Origin: Enterococcus sp. HY326
GTDB lineage: Bacteria > Bacillota > Bacilli > Lactobacillales > Enterococcaceae
NCBI RefSeq assembly: GCF_026157065.1
Contig: NZ_JANLGQ010000001.1
Location: 806,001 to 870,000, forward strand
Direction: 5' to 3'
DNA length: 64,000 nt
The position numbers and the translations under genes were made by a program. This document shows positions 1 through 8,242 of the stretch, one piece after another. Below the pieces are notes generated by a model that was not told the DNA's origin, made no database searches, and saw nothing but the letters and a program-made list of their open reading frames with translations. How positions within the stretch are numbered: position 1 is the first letter of the stretch; each line of letters opens with the position of its first letter.

Positions 1-891
1 CAAAGTATACACCGCTTCATCCACTGTCGCTGAATCCGCGTCACCATTTAAAGCATTAGCAAATGTATAATAGCTGTAAATTGTATTCACGGGATTCAGC
101 ATGCTGATTTGCGCTGAAATCCCAGAAGCTGTCGCTGAGGTTTCATAAATTCCTTTGACCGTGACTGTATAGCTAGTATCTTCATCACTATTTTGCAAAG
201 TAAAAGTATCGCCAACTGCTAATCCATTGGCTTCGGCTAGCGTTGTTTCAATCACGACATTATTCGTGTCGGCATCGGCAGCGGTGATTCCTTCACCGTC
301 AATAATTTCGGCTATCCCATCACTAAAATCGCTAGCAAGGGCTGTTTCAGAAACCCCCGACACTTGGAAGTCACCGGACATGCCGCCGCCTTGACCACCT
401 GCCATCATGCCGCCACCCATACCACCGCCCATCTCGCCAGCTTCTGCGGTATCTGTTTCTGTTGAGCTCTCTGTACTGCTGGAATCAGAGCTGGTAATAG
501 CGGAGACATCATCGCCGGCCATCGCCGTTGAAGAAGACTCTAATGAATAGGACGCCACATTGTCTAATTCAGCAATCGCTTCAGCATCACTAACATTAAC
601 TGGCGTTGCTGTAAACCCGCCAGGGTCAATTTGTCCTGCTGTTTCACTGTCACTACTGTCTGTGGCATCTTCACTAGGGGCACCACCGCCAAATTGAGCT
701 TCTCGGCTAGCCGCAAGTGTCACCGTGGCACCGGTATCATTCTGGGCATTAGTAATTGCCTGATTAGCCGCACTTTGAATCGTCAGACCAGCTAAGACGA
801 ATACTAAAATTGCCGAAAAAACAGCGCACAGCAAAATCGTGTGCCCCTTTTTAGACCAGCTGCTGGCCAGAGCACGTTTTAAAAAATTCAT
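1..891 (-). CDS. ABC transporter permease, MacB/FtsX type (3' end outside window)
   Basis: The frame is open from an ATG at 889-891 to the left edge, 297 codons, so only the N-terminal part is present. AGGAGG lies 7 nt upstream of the ATG. After a short basic start comes one hydrophobic segment at about residues 18-42, then a large extracellular region, as in MacB-like permeases with a periplasmic-core domain. This region is Ser/Thr/Asp-rich and carries a Gly/Met-rich stretch (GGGMGGGMMAGG and neighbours) near residues 160-180. The C-terminal transmembrane helices and any partner ATPase lie outside the window. An ABC permease of the lipoprotein or peptide export class is likely, but the substrate cannot be told. 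Confidence 0.75.
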   Translation of the reverse strand, partial: MNFLKRALASSWSKKGHTILLCAVFSAILVFVLAGLTIQSAANQAITNAQNDTGATVTLAASREAQFGGGAPSEDATDSSDSETAGQIDPGGFTATPVNVSDAEAIAELDNVASYSLESSSTAMAGDDVSAITSSDSSSTESSTETDTAEAGEMGGGMGGGMMAGGQGGGMSGDFQVSGVSETALASDFSDGIAEIIDGEGITAADADTNNVVIETTLAEANGLAVGDTFTLQNSDEDTSYTVTVKGIYETSATASGISAQISMLNPVNTIYSYYTFANALNGDADSATVDEAVYTL

Positions 892-1020
892 TTCAAACCT
901 CCTAAATATGATTGTGACTTAAGAGTAGAGAGCACAGCTTAAAGGAAACTTAAAAAAAATCGAAGAACTTATGACTTTTTTTAGGAATTTTTTTAAGACT
1001 AAATAATATGAATTCAGCAC

Positions 1021-1092
1021 AAAAAAACAGAGCTGCCCTGCAAGAGAGAACTGAATCGACGGCAATCAATTCTCTCTATTAAGACAGCTCCG
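1021..1092 (-). terminator. Rho-independent terminator after the thioesterase gene
   Basis: On the minus strand GAGCTG pairs with CAGCTC around a nested AGAGAGAA/TTCTCTCT stem, followed by a run of seven U. It lies downstream of the thioesterase stop at 1176 and ahead of the ABC permease promoter region. Confidence 0.8.
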
Positions 1093-1175
1093 TTATAAAA
1101 ATTTGAGCTCAGACCAGTTTATTTTCCAGGAAAACTAAAAAGCTATGTTCCACAAACTGATTTTTTTCTTGCTGG

Positions 1176-1682
1176 TTAATCTTTTGAAATCAGACCATCC
1201 AGTTGCATGTGTTTTGCTAGTTCTAAATTACCAGCCAAATCGGCTTTTCTTTTCTGGCGACGGGCATCATAGCCGCCGCAGATAAATATTTCCTCCTGCG
1301 TTTCCGGTTGGATTTGTGGCAGCACAATCTCCTTGTCCAAAACGACAAATGTCATAAAGCAAGTATTCGCTAAATAGCGCTCACCAGTCAGCAAATTTTC
1401 ACCGATGGCTTTGCAAAAGACTTCTAATGACCGTTTGCCGGCACCAGAAACATAGCTTTCGATGCAGACCATTTCACTATGGGCTAAAGAATGTAAAAAA
1501 TCTAAATGGTCTAACGAAGCCGTTACCAACGGTCTTCGCGCCAGACGAACTGCTGAAATCCCCCCAGATTCATCGAGCCAAGACATTAATTGTCCACCAA
1601 ATAAGGTTTTATGCTCGTTTAAGTAAGGATATGTAATCAAATGGGCCTGTGTTGCTTTCGTTTGCTGACATGTAAGAATCAT
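1176..1682 (-). CDS. Acyl-CoA thioesterase (hotdog fold, YkhA/YciA type)
   Basis: This 168-residue protein should hydrolyse acyl-CoA to the free acid and CoA in the cytoplasm. The family signature is clear at residues 23-38: NEHKTLFGGQLMSWLDESGG matches the N-x3-TLFGG-x-LMxWxDE pattern of bacterial acyl-CoA hydrolases. The single hotdog domain covers most of the protein and the length is usual for the family. AAGGAG lies 9 nt upstream of the ATG. The gene stands alone and ends at a strong terminator (1021-1092). The acyl-chain preference cannot be read from the sequence. Confidence 0.85.
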   Translation of the reverse strand: MILTCQQTKATQAHLITYPYLNEHKTLFGGQLMSWLDESGGISAVRLARRPLVTASLDHLDFLHSLAHSEMVCIESYVSGAGKRSLEVFCKAIGENLLTGERYLANTCFMTFVVLDKEIVLPQIQPETQEEIFICGGYDARRQKRKADLAGNLELAKHMQLDGLISKD

Positions 1683-1933
1683 AACTAAAACTCCTTTTTT
1701 ATTGTGGCTGACATTACGATAATTATCCCATAGCTTTTAAGTAGCGCCAAATAAAAGCCGGAAATTTTAGCTTTTTATAATGAAACTAAGAGTCTCTAGC
1801 ATTTCGACTTTAAGCTATTGCCTCCAATAAAAAGAGAGTCAACCTGAATACACCATCATGCATTCAAACCAGCTCCATCGATTTGGGCTTAACTAAATTT
1901 ATTGAGTTAAAGAGTAAGAAATTAAAGTCCTCA

Positions 1934-2629
1934 TTAATTAGGCAAATCCTCTTCATCATAAAAATCCTGTGACAGAGCATAGCCTTCCCGCCAATGACTG
2001 CGTAATGACTCGCCATCCAAGTGATGATTCGTCATCTTTTTACGGATGCGAAAAAGTAGTTGAGATAATTGGGCTAAGCTTGAATTTGATGCTTCCTTTT
2101 GCCAAAGCTTTTCGCTCAATTCCGCTCGTTTAATATATTGACCGTTTGCTGCATACAAGATATCAAATAAGTTTTTTTCATTTACAGATAGGCTGTGAAT
2201 GAAATTTAAAAAATTCGAATCCAAGTAATTGGTACTTGGAGCAGGTTCTTCCTGATACTCCACAGGCATACTTTCAAAAACATAGGACAGCTTTTCCCGC
2301 AAATCATTTAAACTGGTATCATTTCTCAAATAAAAAGGCGTGTTGTGTGACAAGCCTTCGTCACCACTGCTTTCCTTTGTGCTGTCCATCCTAAACATTC
2401 TCACGGGTTCGTTGGCCAACTGCTCAACGACTCGTTCAATCTCATAGTCGCTAACCGTCTCGCTAAATATAATCGTCTTAAAGATTTGAAAAAGAACCTT
2501 TCCCTCACCAGCCATCAACATCTCCAATAAATGACTGGAAACAAATACTTCATAGCCAAGAAGCTGTAATTTTTTCTGCAGCTCATCTTCCGCCATTATA
2601 GTTTTTGTCAAAATACATATTTTTTCCAT
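1934..2629 (-). CDS. Winged-helix transcriptional regulator with degenerate receiver-like N-domain
   Basis: A 231-residue protein. The open frame extends 11 codons further upstream, but the ATG at 2629 has GAGG about 8 nt ahead and aligns with the start of its paralogue at 54380-55108. Both begin ILTKxI / LLTKNI and share GYEVFxSS, FKTIIFSE, ELFDILYA-type, SNSSLxQLSQ and HWxxGYAL motifs. Residues 1 to about 110 look like a receiver fold without the usual phospho-acceptor Asp signature. Residues about 145-225 form an OmpR/PhoB-type winged helix. The paralogue heads the WxL surface cluster, so a role in controlling surface-protein genes is an inference. It diverges from the Mga-like gene at 2883. 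Confidence 0.7.
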   Translation of the reverse strand: MEKICILTKTIMAEDELQKKLQLLGYEVFVSSHLLEMLMAGEGKVLFQIFKTIIFSETVSDYEIERVVEQLANEPVRMFRMDSTKESSGDEGLSHNTPFYLRNDTSLNDLREKLSYVFESMPVEYQEEPAPSTNYLDSNFLNFIHSLSVNEKNLFDILYAANGQYIKRAELSEKLWQKEASNSSLAQLSQLLFRIRKKMTNHHLDGESLRSHWREGYALSQDFYDEEDLPN

Positions 2630-2781
2630 TTTAATTCCTCGCTTTACTAAATCAATCCACACAAATACCTTTCATTTTATAAGTACGCCTTCTTTATAAA
2701 TATATTTATTATTTTATTAATTTTTCTTATCTAGTTTAACGTAATTTTAACAGTAATATTCATCAGATTTTGTAAAGCAGA

Positions 2782-2810
2782 TTGCCTTTTTTCGTTTTTT
2801 TAGTTAAAAT
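2782..2810 (+). promoter_or_regulatory. Predicted promoter of the Mga-like gene
   Basis: TTGCCT (2782-2787), a 17-nt spacer and TAAAAT (2805-2810) lie about 70 nt upstream of the start at 2883, in an AT-rich divergent intergenic region. Confidence 0.5.
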
Positions 2811-2882
2811 AGGTGGAAAAAGTTAATTCTATTAATTTGTTATTTATACAAAGTCATAGAGAGGAGCTGAGAATAGGAAAAG

Positions 2883-4388
2883 ATGGAAATAGAAACTATT
2901 TTAGGTTCAAATGAACAGGATATCTTAAAGTTAGTAAAATATTTGAAACTAAAAGGAGGGCAGGCAACTAAGCGGGATATTTGCGCTGATTTGTCAATTT
3001 CTCTGAAAAGTTTGCGTTCTCAAATTCAACTCATCCAAAATAATTATGCCGATTTCATCGACTGTATCAATCTCCCCAGAGAAATTCACATTAGTTACCG
3101 AAGTGACAGCTCCTTTTTAGTCTTCCAAAACTATCTTTATCGACAATCCACTGCTCATGCCATCATTTTGAGTCTTTTAATGGAAAAGGACTTAACCTAT
3201 ACAAAATTGCAGAAGCAACTGTTTTTAAGCACTGCGACTATTAATCGAAGCATTAGAAAAATCAAAGAAATCCTGCAACAAAACGGATTGGATTTAAAAA
3301 TGTTGACCATTCAAGGGCCAGAGGAAAAAGTTCGGTTTTTCTTTCAAGTCTATCTTGAAAAAACCTATAGTCTGACTGAGAATCCTTTTCCGATGAATTC
3401 TCAGGTGGACCGCTATCTTAGCTTAATCGTTCGTTTTATCAAAAAAAATGATTCTTTAGGTATCTCCACCTTCAACCGTCACCGGCTGCAACGAATTTTG
3501 TACATTGCCTACTATCGCTCATTAAAACCAAACCAGATACAAGAATATTACAAGCAAGTGGTGCAGCTACCTGACATTAGCGAATTTTCTTTTTTTGAGG
3601 AGATTGCCAAAGAAAAGGCCAGTTTACCTAGCTCATTGCTGACATCTAGTGAACAAGAACTGCTGCTGCATTTTCTCTTTGACCTGCCTTTAGTGATGTA
3701 TGATGGGCAATTATACGACAAATTCTTTTCGCTGCAAAAAAAATATCATTCTGTTTCCTATGATTTATTTAAGCTTTCAAGAGACATGCTATTTCCTGCT
3801 TTTCAATTTGTTGATACCCCAGAAAACATTAAGCGACTGGAATATCTCCTGTTTAGTATTAACGTTAACGCTCTATTTTTTTCCACCCACAAACATATCT
3901 CGGAAATCATCGGCAACCTCGTCAATGACAGCAATCATAACGTCAATGATCCTTCTATTGAGTATGTGATTGATATTGTCGAACAATTAAATGCCTTTTT
4001 AATAGCACAAGGACTGCAAGCTGTAACCACAAATTATTTAGTAGATCATTATGGTTTTTTAATCATTGAAAGTTCGTTGCATTCTGTCAAGCGGGTCAAA
4101 ATCGGTCTTTTTTTGGCTAATGATCCATTCCAAACTAGAATTTCTTTTGACTATTTAAAAAATAGTCTGCAGTTTCATCCCAGCTTTTCTTTTTACAATC
4201 TCTTAGACGAGGACCAAGAGTGTGATTATCTGATTACCAATGATTTATACTTTGCTAAGACCAACAAGCATAAATACAAAGACATTTTGGTGATTGCATT
4301 GGAAAAAATCACCTTAGATACCCAAAAAATCAGTTATTGGCTCTTTGATAAACTGATGAATGATTTGAATCAAGTTTATCAGGTGTGA
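2883..4388 (+). CDS. Mga/AtxA-like transcriptional regulator
   Basis: A 501-residue protein with the architecture of Mga-type regulators: an N-terminal winged-helix pair (about residues 10-140, with a KRDICADLSISLKSLRSQI helix-turn-helix and LFLSTATINRSIRKIKEIL), a helical PRD-like middle, and a C-terminal domain (about 400-500) resembling a degenerate PTS EIIB fold. AGGAAA lies 5 nt upstream of the ATG, and a stronger GAGGAG lies about 18 nt upstream. It diverges from the winged-helix gene at 1934-2629. Mga-family proteins control virulence or surface genes, often in response to PTS state; the targets here are not visible. Confidence 0.7.
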   Translation: MEIETILGSNEQDILKLVKYLKLKGGQATKRDICADLSISLKSLRSQIQLIQNNYADFIDCINLPREIHISYRSDSSFLVFQNYLYRQSTAHAIILSLLMEKDLTYTKLQKQLFLSTATINRSIRKIKEILQQNGLDLKMLTIQGPEEKVRFFFQVYLEKTYSLTENPFPMNSQVDRYLSLIVRFIKKNDSLGISTFNRHRLQRILYIAYYRSLKPNQIQEYYKQVVQLPDISEFSFFEEIAKEKASLPSSLLTSSEQELLLHFLFDLPLVMYDGQLYDKFFSLQKKYHSVSYDLFKLSRDMLFPAFQFVDTPENIKRLEYLLFSINVNALFFSTHKHISEIIGNLVNDSNHNVNDPSIEYVIDIVEQLNAFLIAQGLQAVTTNYLVDHYGFLIIESSLHSVKRVKIGLFLANDPFQTRISFDYLKNSLQFHPSFSFYNLLDEDQECDYLITNDLYFAKTNKHKYKDILVIALEKITLDTQKISYWLFDKLMNDLNQVYQV

Positions 4389-4737
4389 GAGTCGTTTCTT
4401 AGCAGTTCCACTTCCCAGAGCCTGTGGCATTAGTTTTGTGAACAGATGAAATCCGGAATGATATTGTATTGGTGGCTGTGTCCAGTAGCTACTCATCACA
4501 AATTCTCAACATTTGGTCGTGCTTGCCAGATAGTATTCGGAAAAATCAGTTCTGTTTTAACTAATGTCACAGGCTCATAAAATTTCTAAGTTTACAGTTG
4601 TTTAGAGATGGTCTGTAATTTTACTAGCATTCCTATGGAGTCATTGAAACAATCATATCTTGCTTGCTTTTCTAACTATTTCAAAAAAATCGCGAATCAG
4701 GATTTTCAGCAACATTAGTAGACCGCATCAATTCAGG
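4389..4737. other. Gene-free stretch with a palindromic repeat
   Basis: No convincing gene. The notable content is the inverted repeat at 4418-4576. The rest is AT-rich, and the only other symmetry seen is a weak AAAAATCGC/GCGATTTTT pairing that straddles the end of the phosphoglycerate mutase gene. Confidence 0.5.
4418..4576. repeat. Imperfect palindromic element (~160 bp)
   Basis: The arms GAGCCTGTGGCATTAGTT (4418-4435) and its near-exact reverse complement (4559-4576) match at 17 of 18 positions. Pairing continues inward imperfectly (AACAGA...CCGGAAT against CCGAA...TCTGTT) toward a central AGTAGCTACT. The transcript would fold into one long hairpin. It could be a MITE-like dispersed repeat or a convergent-gene barrier; copy number in the genome is unknown. 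Confidence 0.5.
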
Positions 4738-5406
4738 TCAAACCTCACGGCGATTTTTCACCTTCAGCCCCTCCCCAAACTCATACCAAATCGCATCGCC
4801 AGTTGCCACACTAATCTTTTCAATCGCTTCATCTGAAATACTTTCGATATATTTCATCAAGGCTCGCATCGTATTGCCGTGAGTGACAATCAGGACATTT
4901 TTGTCAGCTAAAAGCAGCGGTGCAATCTGGTCTTGCCATAGAGGCAGCACACGAACAAGCGTGTCTTCCAGACTTTCCGTCAGCGGAATGATTTCTGCTC
5001 CTACGCTTTGATAACGCCGGTCGCTTATTTTAGTTGTAGCAGTTGGCGGTGCTATCTTGAAACTGCGGCGGCGTTTTTCTAATTCTTCTACACCATAGAT
5101 GGCTGCCAACTCAGCTTTGTTTCGCCCCTGCCAAGCTCCGTAATGGCGCTCATTTAAGCGCCAACTTTTTGTAACTGGAATCGCTAGCTGATGCACGTCT
5201 TCTAAAACAATAGTTGTCGAAAGAATTCCACGGCTTAAAACAGAGGTAAAGGCCGCATCAAAATGAATATTCTCCTGTTGAAGTAGCTGGCCGACACGAT
5301 GAGCCTGCTTGACGCCAACTTTTGTCAGCGGAAAATCAAGCCAGCCGGTAAAAATATTTTGATAATTGGCTTCACTTTGGCCATGTCTCATTAGAATTAA
5401 GGTCAC
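4738..5406 (-). CDS. gpmA: Phosphoglycerate mutase, 2,3-bisphosphoglycerate-dependent (diverged paralogue)
   Basis: Interconverts 3- and 2-phosphoglycerate in glycolysis. This 222-residue histidine-phosphatase-fold protein has RHGQSEAN (phospho-His at position 8), NIFTGWLD, LNERHYGAWQGRNK and THGNTMRAL, which together mark the dPGM family. It is slightly shorter than a typical 228-250-residue GpmA and carries unusual loop residues (KIAPPTATT), so it may be a second copy. It lies 21 nt downstream of the enolase gene in the same fluoride-riboswitch operon, which suggests a job under fluoride stress beside the housekeeping enzyme. The start has GGAGGAAT about 4-10 nt upstream. Confidence 0.85.
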   Translation of the reverse strand: MTLILMRHGQSEANYQNIFTGWLDFPLTKVGVKQAHRVGQLLQQENIHFDAAFTSVLSRGILSTTIVLEDVHQLAIPVTKSWRLNERHYGAWQGRNKAELAAIYGVEELEKRRRSFKIAPPTATTKISDRRYQSVGAEIIPLTESLEDTLVRVLPLWQDQIAPLLLADKNVLIVTHGNTMRALMKYIESISDEAIEKISVATGDAIWYEFGEGLKVKNRREV

Positions 5407-5427
5407 GGGAATTCCTCCAGAATCTCT

Positions 5428-6699
5428 TTATTTTTTAGGGAAATGGGCTAAGCCGACAGTTTCACCTAGTTCTTCTTCAATGCGTAAAAATTGATTGTAT
5501 TTTTCCACCCGTTCGCTGCGGGCCATCGAACCGGTTTTGATTTGACCGGCATTTAAAGCGACTGCAAAATCGGCGATAAAGGTATCGCCAGTTTCACCGG
5601 AACGATGAGAAATCATCGTATTATAGCCGTTGGCCCGGGCAATTTTGATGGCTTCAATTGATTCGGAAACGGTGCCGATTTGATTTAATTTAATCAAAAT
5701 CGCATTGGCGACACCCTTGGTGATGCCTTCTTTAAAAATTTTCGGATTGGTGACAAAAATATCATCCCCTACCAATTGGATTTCTTGGCCCATCACATCC
5801 GTTTGCCGTTTAAAGCCCTCCCAATCATGTTCAGAAAAGCCATCTTCAATTGAAATTAAAGCTGGATATTTTTTTACTAATTCTTGGTAGTAGGCTAACA
5901 TTTCAGCTGAGGTTAATTCTTTGCCTTCAAAATGATAGCTGTGGGTTTCATCTGAATAAAATTCGCTAGAGGCTGGGTCAATGGCGATAGCAATTTCGGC
6001 TCCTGGCGTATAGCCCGCTTCAGTGATAGCTTGATACAGCATTTCTATTGCTGCTTCTGTGTTTGCTAATTTTGGTGCGAAGCCGCCTTCGTCTCCTACT
6101 GCAGTTTCATAACCGGCTTTGGCTAAAACAGCTTTTAGTGTGTGATAGATATTAGCTACTTTTTCGACGCCATCGCGAAAGCTAGTCCGTTTGATTGGAG
6201 TAATTAAAAATTCCTGCACATCAATTCCAGAATCTGCGTGGGCTCCACCGTTGATGACATTGAAAAAAGGTTGTGGTAATTCTAAATCAACACCACCTAA
6301 ATAACGATATAAAGGAATTTTTTTGCTGGCAGCAGCGGCTCGGGCTACCGCCATTGAAACACCTAAAATGGCATTGGCACCAAGCCGACTCTTATTTGGC
6401 GTCCCATCCAAATCAATCATAATTTTATCCAAGCCCGCTTGATCAAAGGGCGACTTGCCAATCAGAGACGCTTTGATTTCCGTGTTAACATTTTCAACAG
6501 CTTTTAAAACGCCTTTACCTTGCAAACGAGTCCCGCCGTCTCTCAATTCTACCGCTTCTCGATCACCAGTGGAAGCCCCAGAAGGTACCTCTGCCCGCCC
6601 CAGTGTTCCGTCAGACAAGATGACATCCGCTTCCACTGTTGGATTCCCCCTCGAATCAAAAATCTCTCTAGCCTTAATGTTTTCAATTGTTACTGTCAT
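5428..6699 (-). CDS. eno: Enolase (diverged, fluoride-riboswitch-controlled)
   Basis: Converts 2-phosphoglycerate to phosphoenolpyruvate. 423 residues from the ATG at 6699, which has AAGGAGG 8 nt upstream; the open frame runs 12 codons further but lacks a ribosome site. Family landmarks are present: [52 protein letters not shown] and SHRSGET. Several conserved spots deviate from housekeeping enolases, such as [21 protein letters not shown] and [10 protein letters not shown]. It is therefore probably an accessory paralogue rather than the copy found in gap-pgk-tpi operons. It is co-transcribed with the mutase at 4738-5406. Enolase is the classic fluoride target, which fits the leader. Confidence 0.9.
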   Translation of the reverse strand: MTVTIENIKAREIFDSRGNPTVEADVILSDGTLGRAEVPSGASTGDREAVELRDGGTRLQGKGVLKAVENVNTEIKASLIGKSPFDQAGLDKIMIDLDGTPNKSRLGANAILGVSMAVARAAAASKKIPLYRYLGGVDLELPQPFFNVINGGAHADSGIDVQEFLITPIKRTSFRDGVEKVANIYHTLKAVLAKAGYETAVGDEGGFAPKLANTEAAIEMLYQAITEAGYTPGAEIAIAIDPASSEFYSDETHSYHFEGKELTSAEMLAYYQELVKKYPALISIEDGFSEHDWEGFKRQTDVMGQEIQLVGDDIFVTNPKIFKEGITKGVANAILIKLNQIGTVSESIEAIKIARANGYNTMISHRSGETGDTFIADFAVALNAGQIKTGSMARSERVEKYNQFLRIEEELGETVGLAHFPKK

Positions 6700-6730
6700 G
6701 ATTGTTTCCTCCTTAAGATAAAAAATGCAA

Positions 6731-6802
6731 AACAAAAACGCCTGTCTATAATTACTTTATTAAATGCTTACACACTCAAATAAACTAACTATAGACAGGC
6801 GT
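6731..6802 (-). terminator. Riboswitch-controlled terminator upstream of eno
   Basis: On the minus strand ACGCCTGTCTATAGTTA (6786-6802) pairs with TAATTATAGACAGGCGT (6738-6754), followed by a U-rich tract. The 5' arm contains the ACGCC that forms the aptamer pseudoknot, so ligand binding and termination are mutually exclusive. Confidence 0.85.
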
Positions 6803-6844
6803 CATCAGCCATTTGCATGGCAGTTATAGGGAACGCCATCCCTG
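6793..6844 (-). ncRNA. Fluoride riboswitch (crcB motif)
   Basis: Read on the minus strand, the leader has GGGATGGCGTTCCCT, then an ATAACTGCC...GGCTGATGAC hairpin, then CGCCTGTC. This matches the crcB-motif order: GATGG with a short stem, a TTCCC return, a second stem ending in CTGATGA, and a pseudoknot between GGCGT in the first loop and ACGCC after the second stem. The pseudoknot strand is also the 5' arm of the following terminator, giving an ON switch with fluoride. Enolase is one of the gene classes reported downstream of this riboswitch class. Confidence 0.88.
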
Positions 6845-6853
6845 ATTGACTGC

Positions 6854-6882
6854 ATTATAATCCTTTAATTATTTTTTAGCAA
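6854..6882 (-). promoter_or_regulatory. Promoter of the eno-gpmA operon
   Basis: Minus-strand TTGCTA (6877-6882), a 17-nt spacer and TATAAT (6854-6859) sit just upstream of the riboswitch aptamer. Confidence 0.8.
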
Positions 6883-7091
6883 TTAACTTGTATTGTTTAT
6901 GTTTCCTTATTATTTCCCTTTAGTTTTTGAATTACGACGTAACTGTGTATCAAAATAAAAAAAACAACTACTGCTATTATATTTCTTTTCAACCGCAGTA
7001 TTTAATCGGTTATAACCTTAGAGTTTTTCTATCTGGCACCATTCCATTTGTCTCTAATCATTAGAAAATATCAACCTCTGAAGGCCGATGT
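6883..7091. other. AT-rich divergent intergenic stretch
   Basis: No gene, repeat or RNA structure is recognised between the eno promoter and the promoter of the esterase gene. Confidence 0.4.
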
Positions 7092-7120
7092 TTGGGCCTT
7101 AGCTTTTTTCTTGTTATAAT
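7092..7120 (+). promoter_or_regulatory. Predicted promoter of the esterase gene, inside a palindrome
   Basis: TTGGGC (7092-7097), 17 nt and TATAAT (7115-7120). The -35 lies within an AAGGCC...GGCCTT inverted repeat (7081-7100) that may be an operator. A second perfect 8-bp hairpin (AGGCGACT/AGTCGCCT, 7137-7157) follows in the leader. Confidence 0.5.
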
Positions 7121-7193
7121 CAGATGAATAGATTACAGGCGACTATCGAAGTCGCCTAATCAATGCTGAAACTAATTAACGAGGAGAATTCCC

Positions 7194-8177
7194 ATGAAAA
7201 AGAAACTCATCACTAGTTTATCTGTCATCGGCGGAGTATCGGCCGGTCTTTATGCCTATAGCCATTTGATTGAAAAGCGCTCCCTAGCAAGCTTTTCTTT
7301 AGAGAAAAGCCTGGGTCTGCTTAATTTCCCAAGAAAACGCAAAAATCAAGCCAGCTTCATGACTCATCTGCTAGATCACGCAGCTAAAGTCAATCAGCTG
7401 CCAGTTAAAAATCCGAAAAAGTATCTATCTGGTCCTGTTACAGAATTTTATTTTGAGGGGATGCAGGTTTTTTCTTGGAATGATTTAGCCGACCCTCGGC
7501 AAAAGGTCATTTTCTATTTGCACGGCGGAGCTTATGTTGCCCAGCCTTCCGCTTTTCATTTTAAGGCGGTGGACCGCATCGCCAAAGAAACCGGTGCACG
7601 CGTTATTTTCCCAATTTATCCCAAGCTGCCGGCTGCTGATTTTCAGGTGGCTTATCTAAAAATTGAAGCCTTGTATCAAGAGGTTTTACTGTCAGTTTTT
7701 TCAGCTCAGCAAATCACACTGATGGGGGATTCGGCTGGCGGTGGTCTAGCTTTAGGCTTAGCGCTTTTACTAAAGCAAAACGAACTGCCGCAACCAAAGG
7801 ATATTATTTTGCTCTCCCCTTGGCTTGATATTGATACCAGTAACCCGGTGACGCAAAAGTTTGCGGCGACTGACCCGCTGCTTTCAGTTGAGCAACTGAG
7901 TATTTTAGGAAAACTTTGGGGGAGTGGGCAATTAAAGAATCCATTAGTCAGCCCTTTATATGGTGACTTCACAGGCTTAGGACATATTTCCCTTTTCATC
8001 GGCACCCATGAATTATTTTATCCGTCGGCGCTGGTCTTGCGGCAAAAGCTGCAGGAGCTAGAGCTACCCCATCATTTTGTGATTGGCGAAAAAATGAATC
8101 ATGTCTATCCGATTTTGCCAATTCCAGAAGCTAAAAAAGCCCAGCAAAAAATTGCTGAGCTAATCTTGGCCAATTAA
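7194..8177 (+). CDS. Alpha/beta hydrolase, hormone-sensitive-lipase (esterase) family
   Basis: A 327-residue carboxylesterase-like protein. YLHGGAY (H110) forms the oxyanion hole and GDSAGGG places the nucleophile at S180; H303 in MNHVYP is the catalytic His. The acid position reads GTHELF, so a Glu near 273 stands where most relatives have Asp. The N-terminus (KKLITSLSVIGGVSAGLYAY) looks like a signal anchor, suggesting membrane attachment. GAGGAG lies 8 nt before the ATG. The gene is monocistronic and ends at a bidirectional terminator. The substrate is unknown; short-chain acyl esters are typical. Confidence 0.8.
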   Translation: MKKKLITSLSVIGGVSAGLYAYSHLIEKRSLASFSLEKSLGLLNFPRKRKNQASFMTHLLDHAAKVNQLPVKNPKKYLSGPVTEFYFEGMQVFSWNDLADPRQKVIFYLHGGAYVAQPSAFHFKAVDRIAKETGARVIFPIYPKLPAADFQVAYLKIEALYQEVLLSVFSAQQITLMGDSAGGGLALGLALLLKQNELPQPKDIILLSPWLDIDTSNPVTQKFAATDPLLSVEQLSILGKLWGSGQLKNPLVSPLYGDFTGLGHISLFIGTHELFYPSALVLRQKLQELELPHHFVIGEKMNHVYPILPIPEAKKAQQKIAELILAN

Positions 8178-8189
8178 GTCACACTTGAT

Positions 8190-8240
8190 TGTCGTAGGAA
8201 GAGTTGCTAAAACAGCAAAGCTTCCTGCGACAATTTTTTT
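8190..8240. terminator. Bidirectional terminator between convergent genes
   Basis: TGTCGTAGGAAG (8190-8201) pairs with CTTCCTGCGACA (8221-8232), followed by a T run on the plus strand. It serves the esterase and possibly the convergent HAD gene. Confidence 0.8.
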
Positions 8241-8242
8241 GT

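Noticed and set aside
6455-6783. Two plus-strand ORFs antisense to eno
   Set aside because: Shadows of the enolase frame; they also run across the riboswitch terminator.
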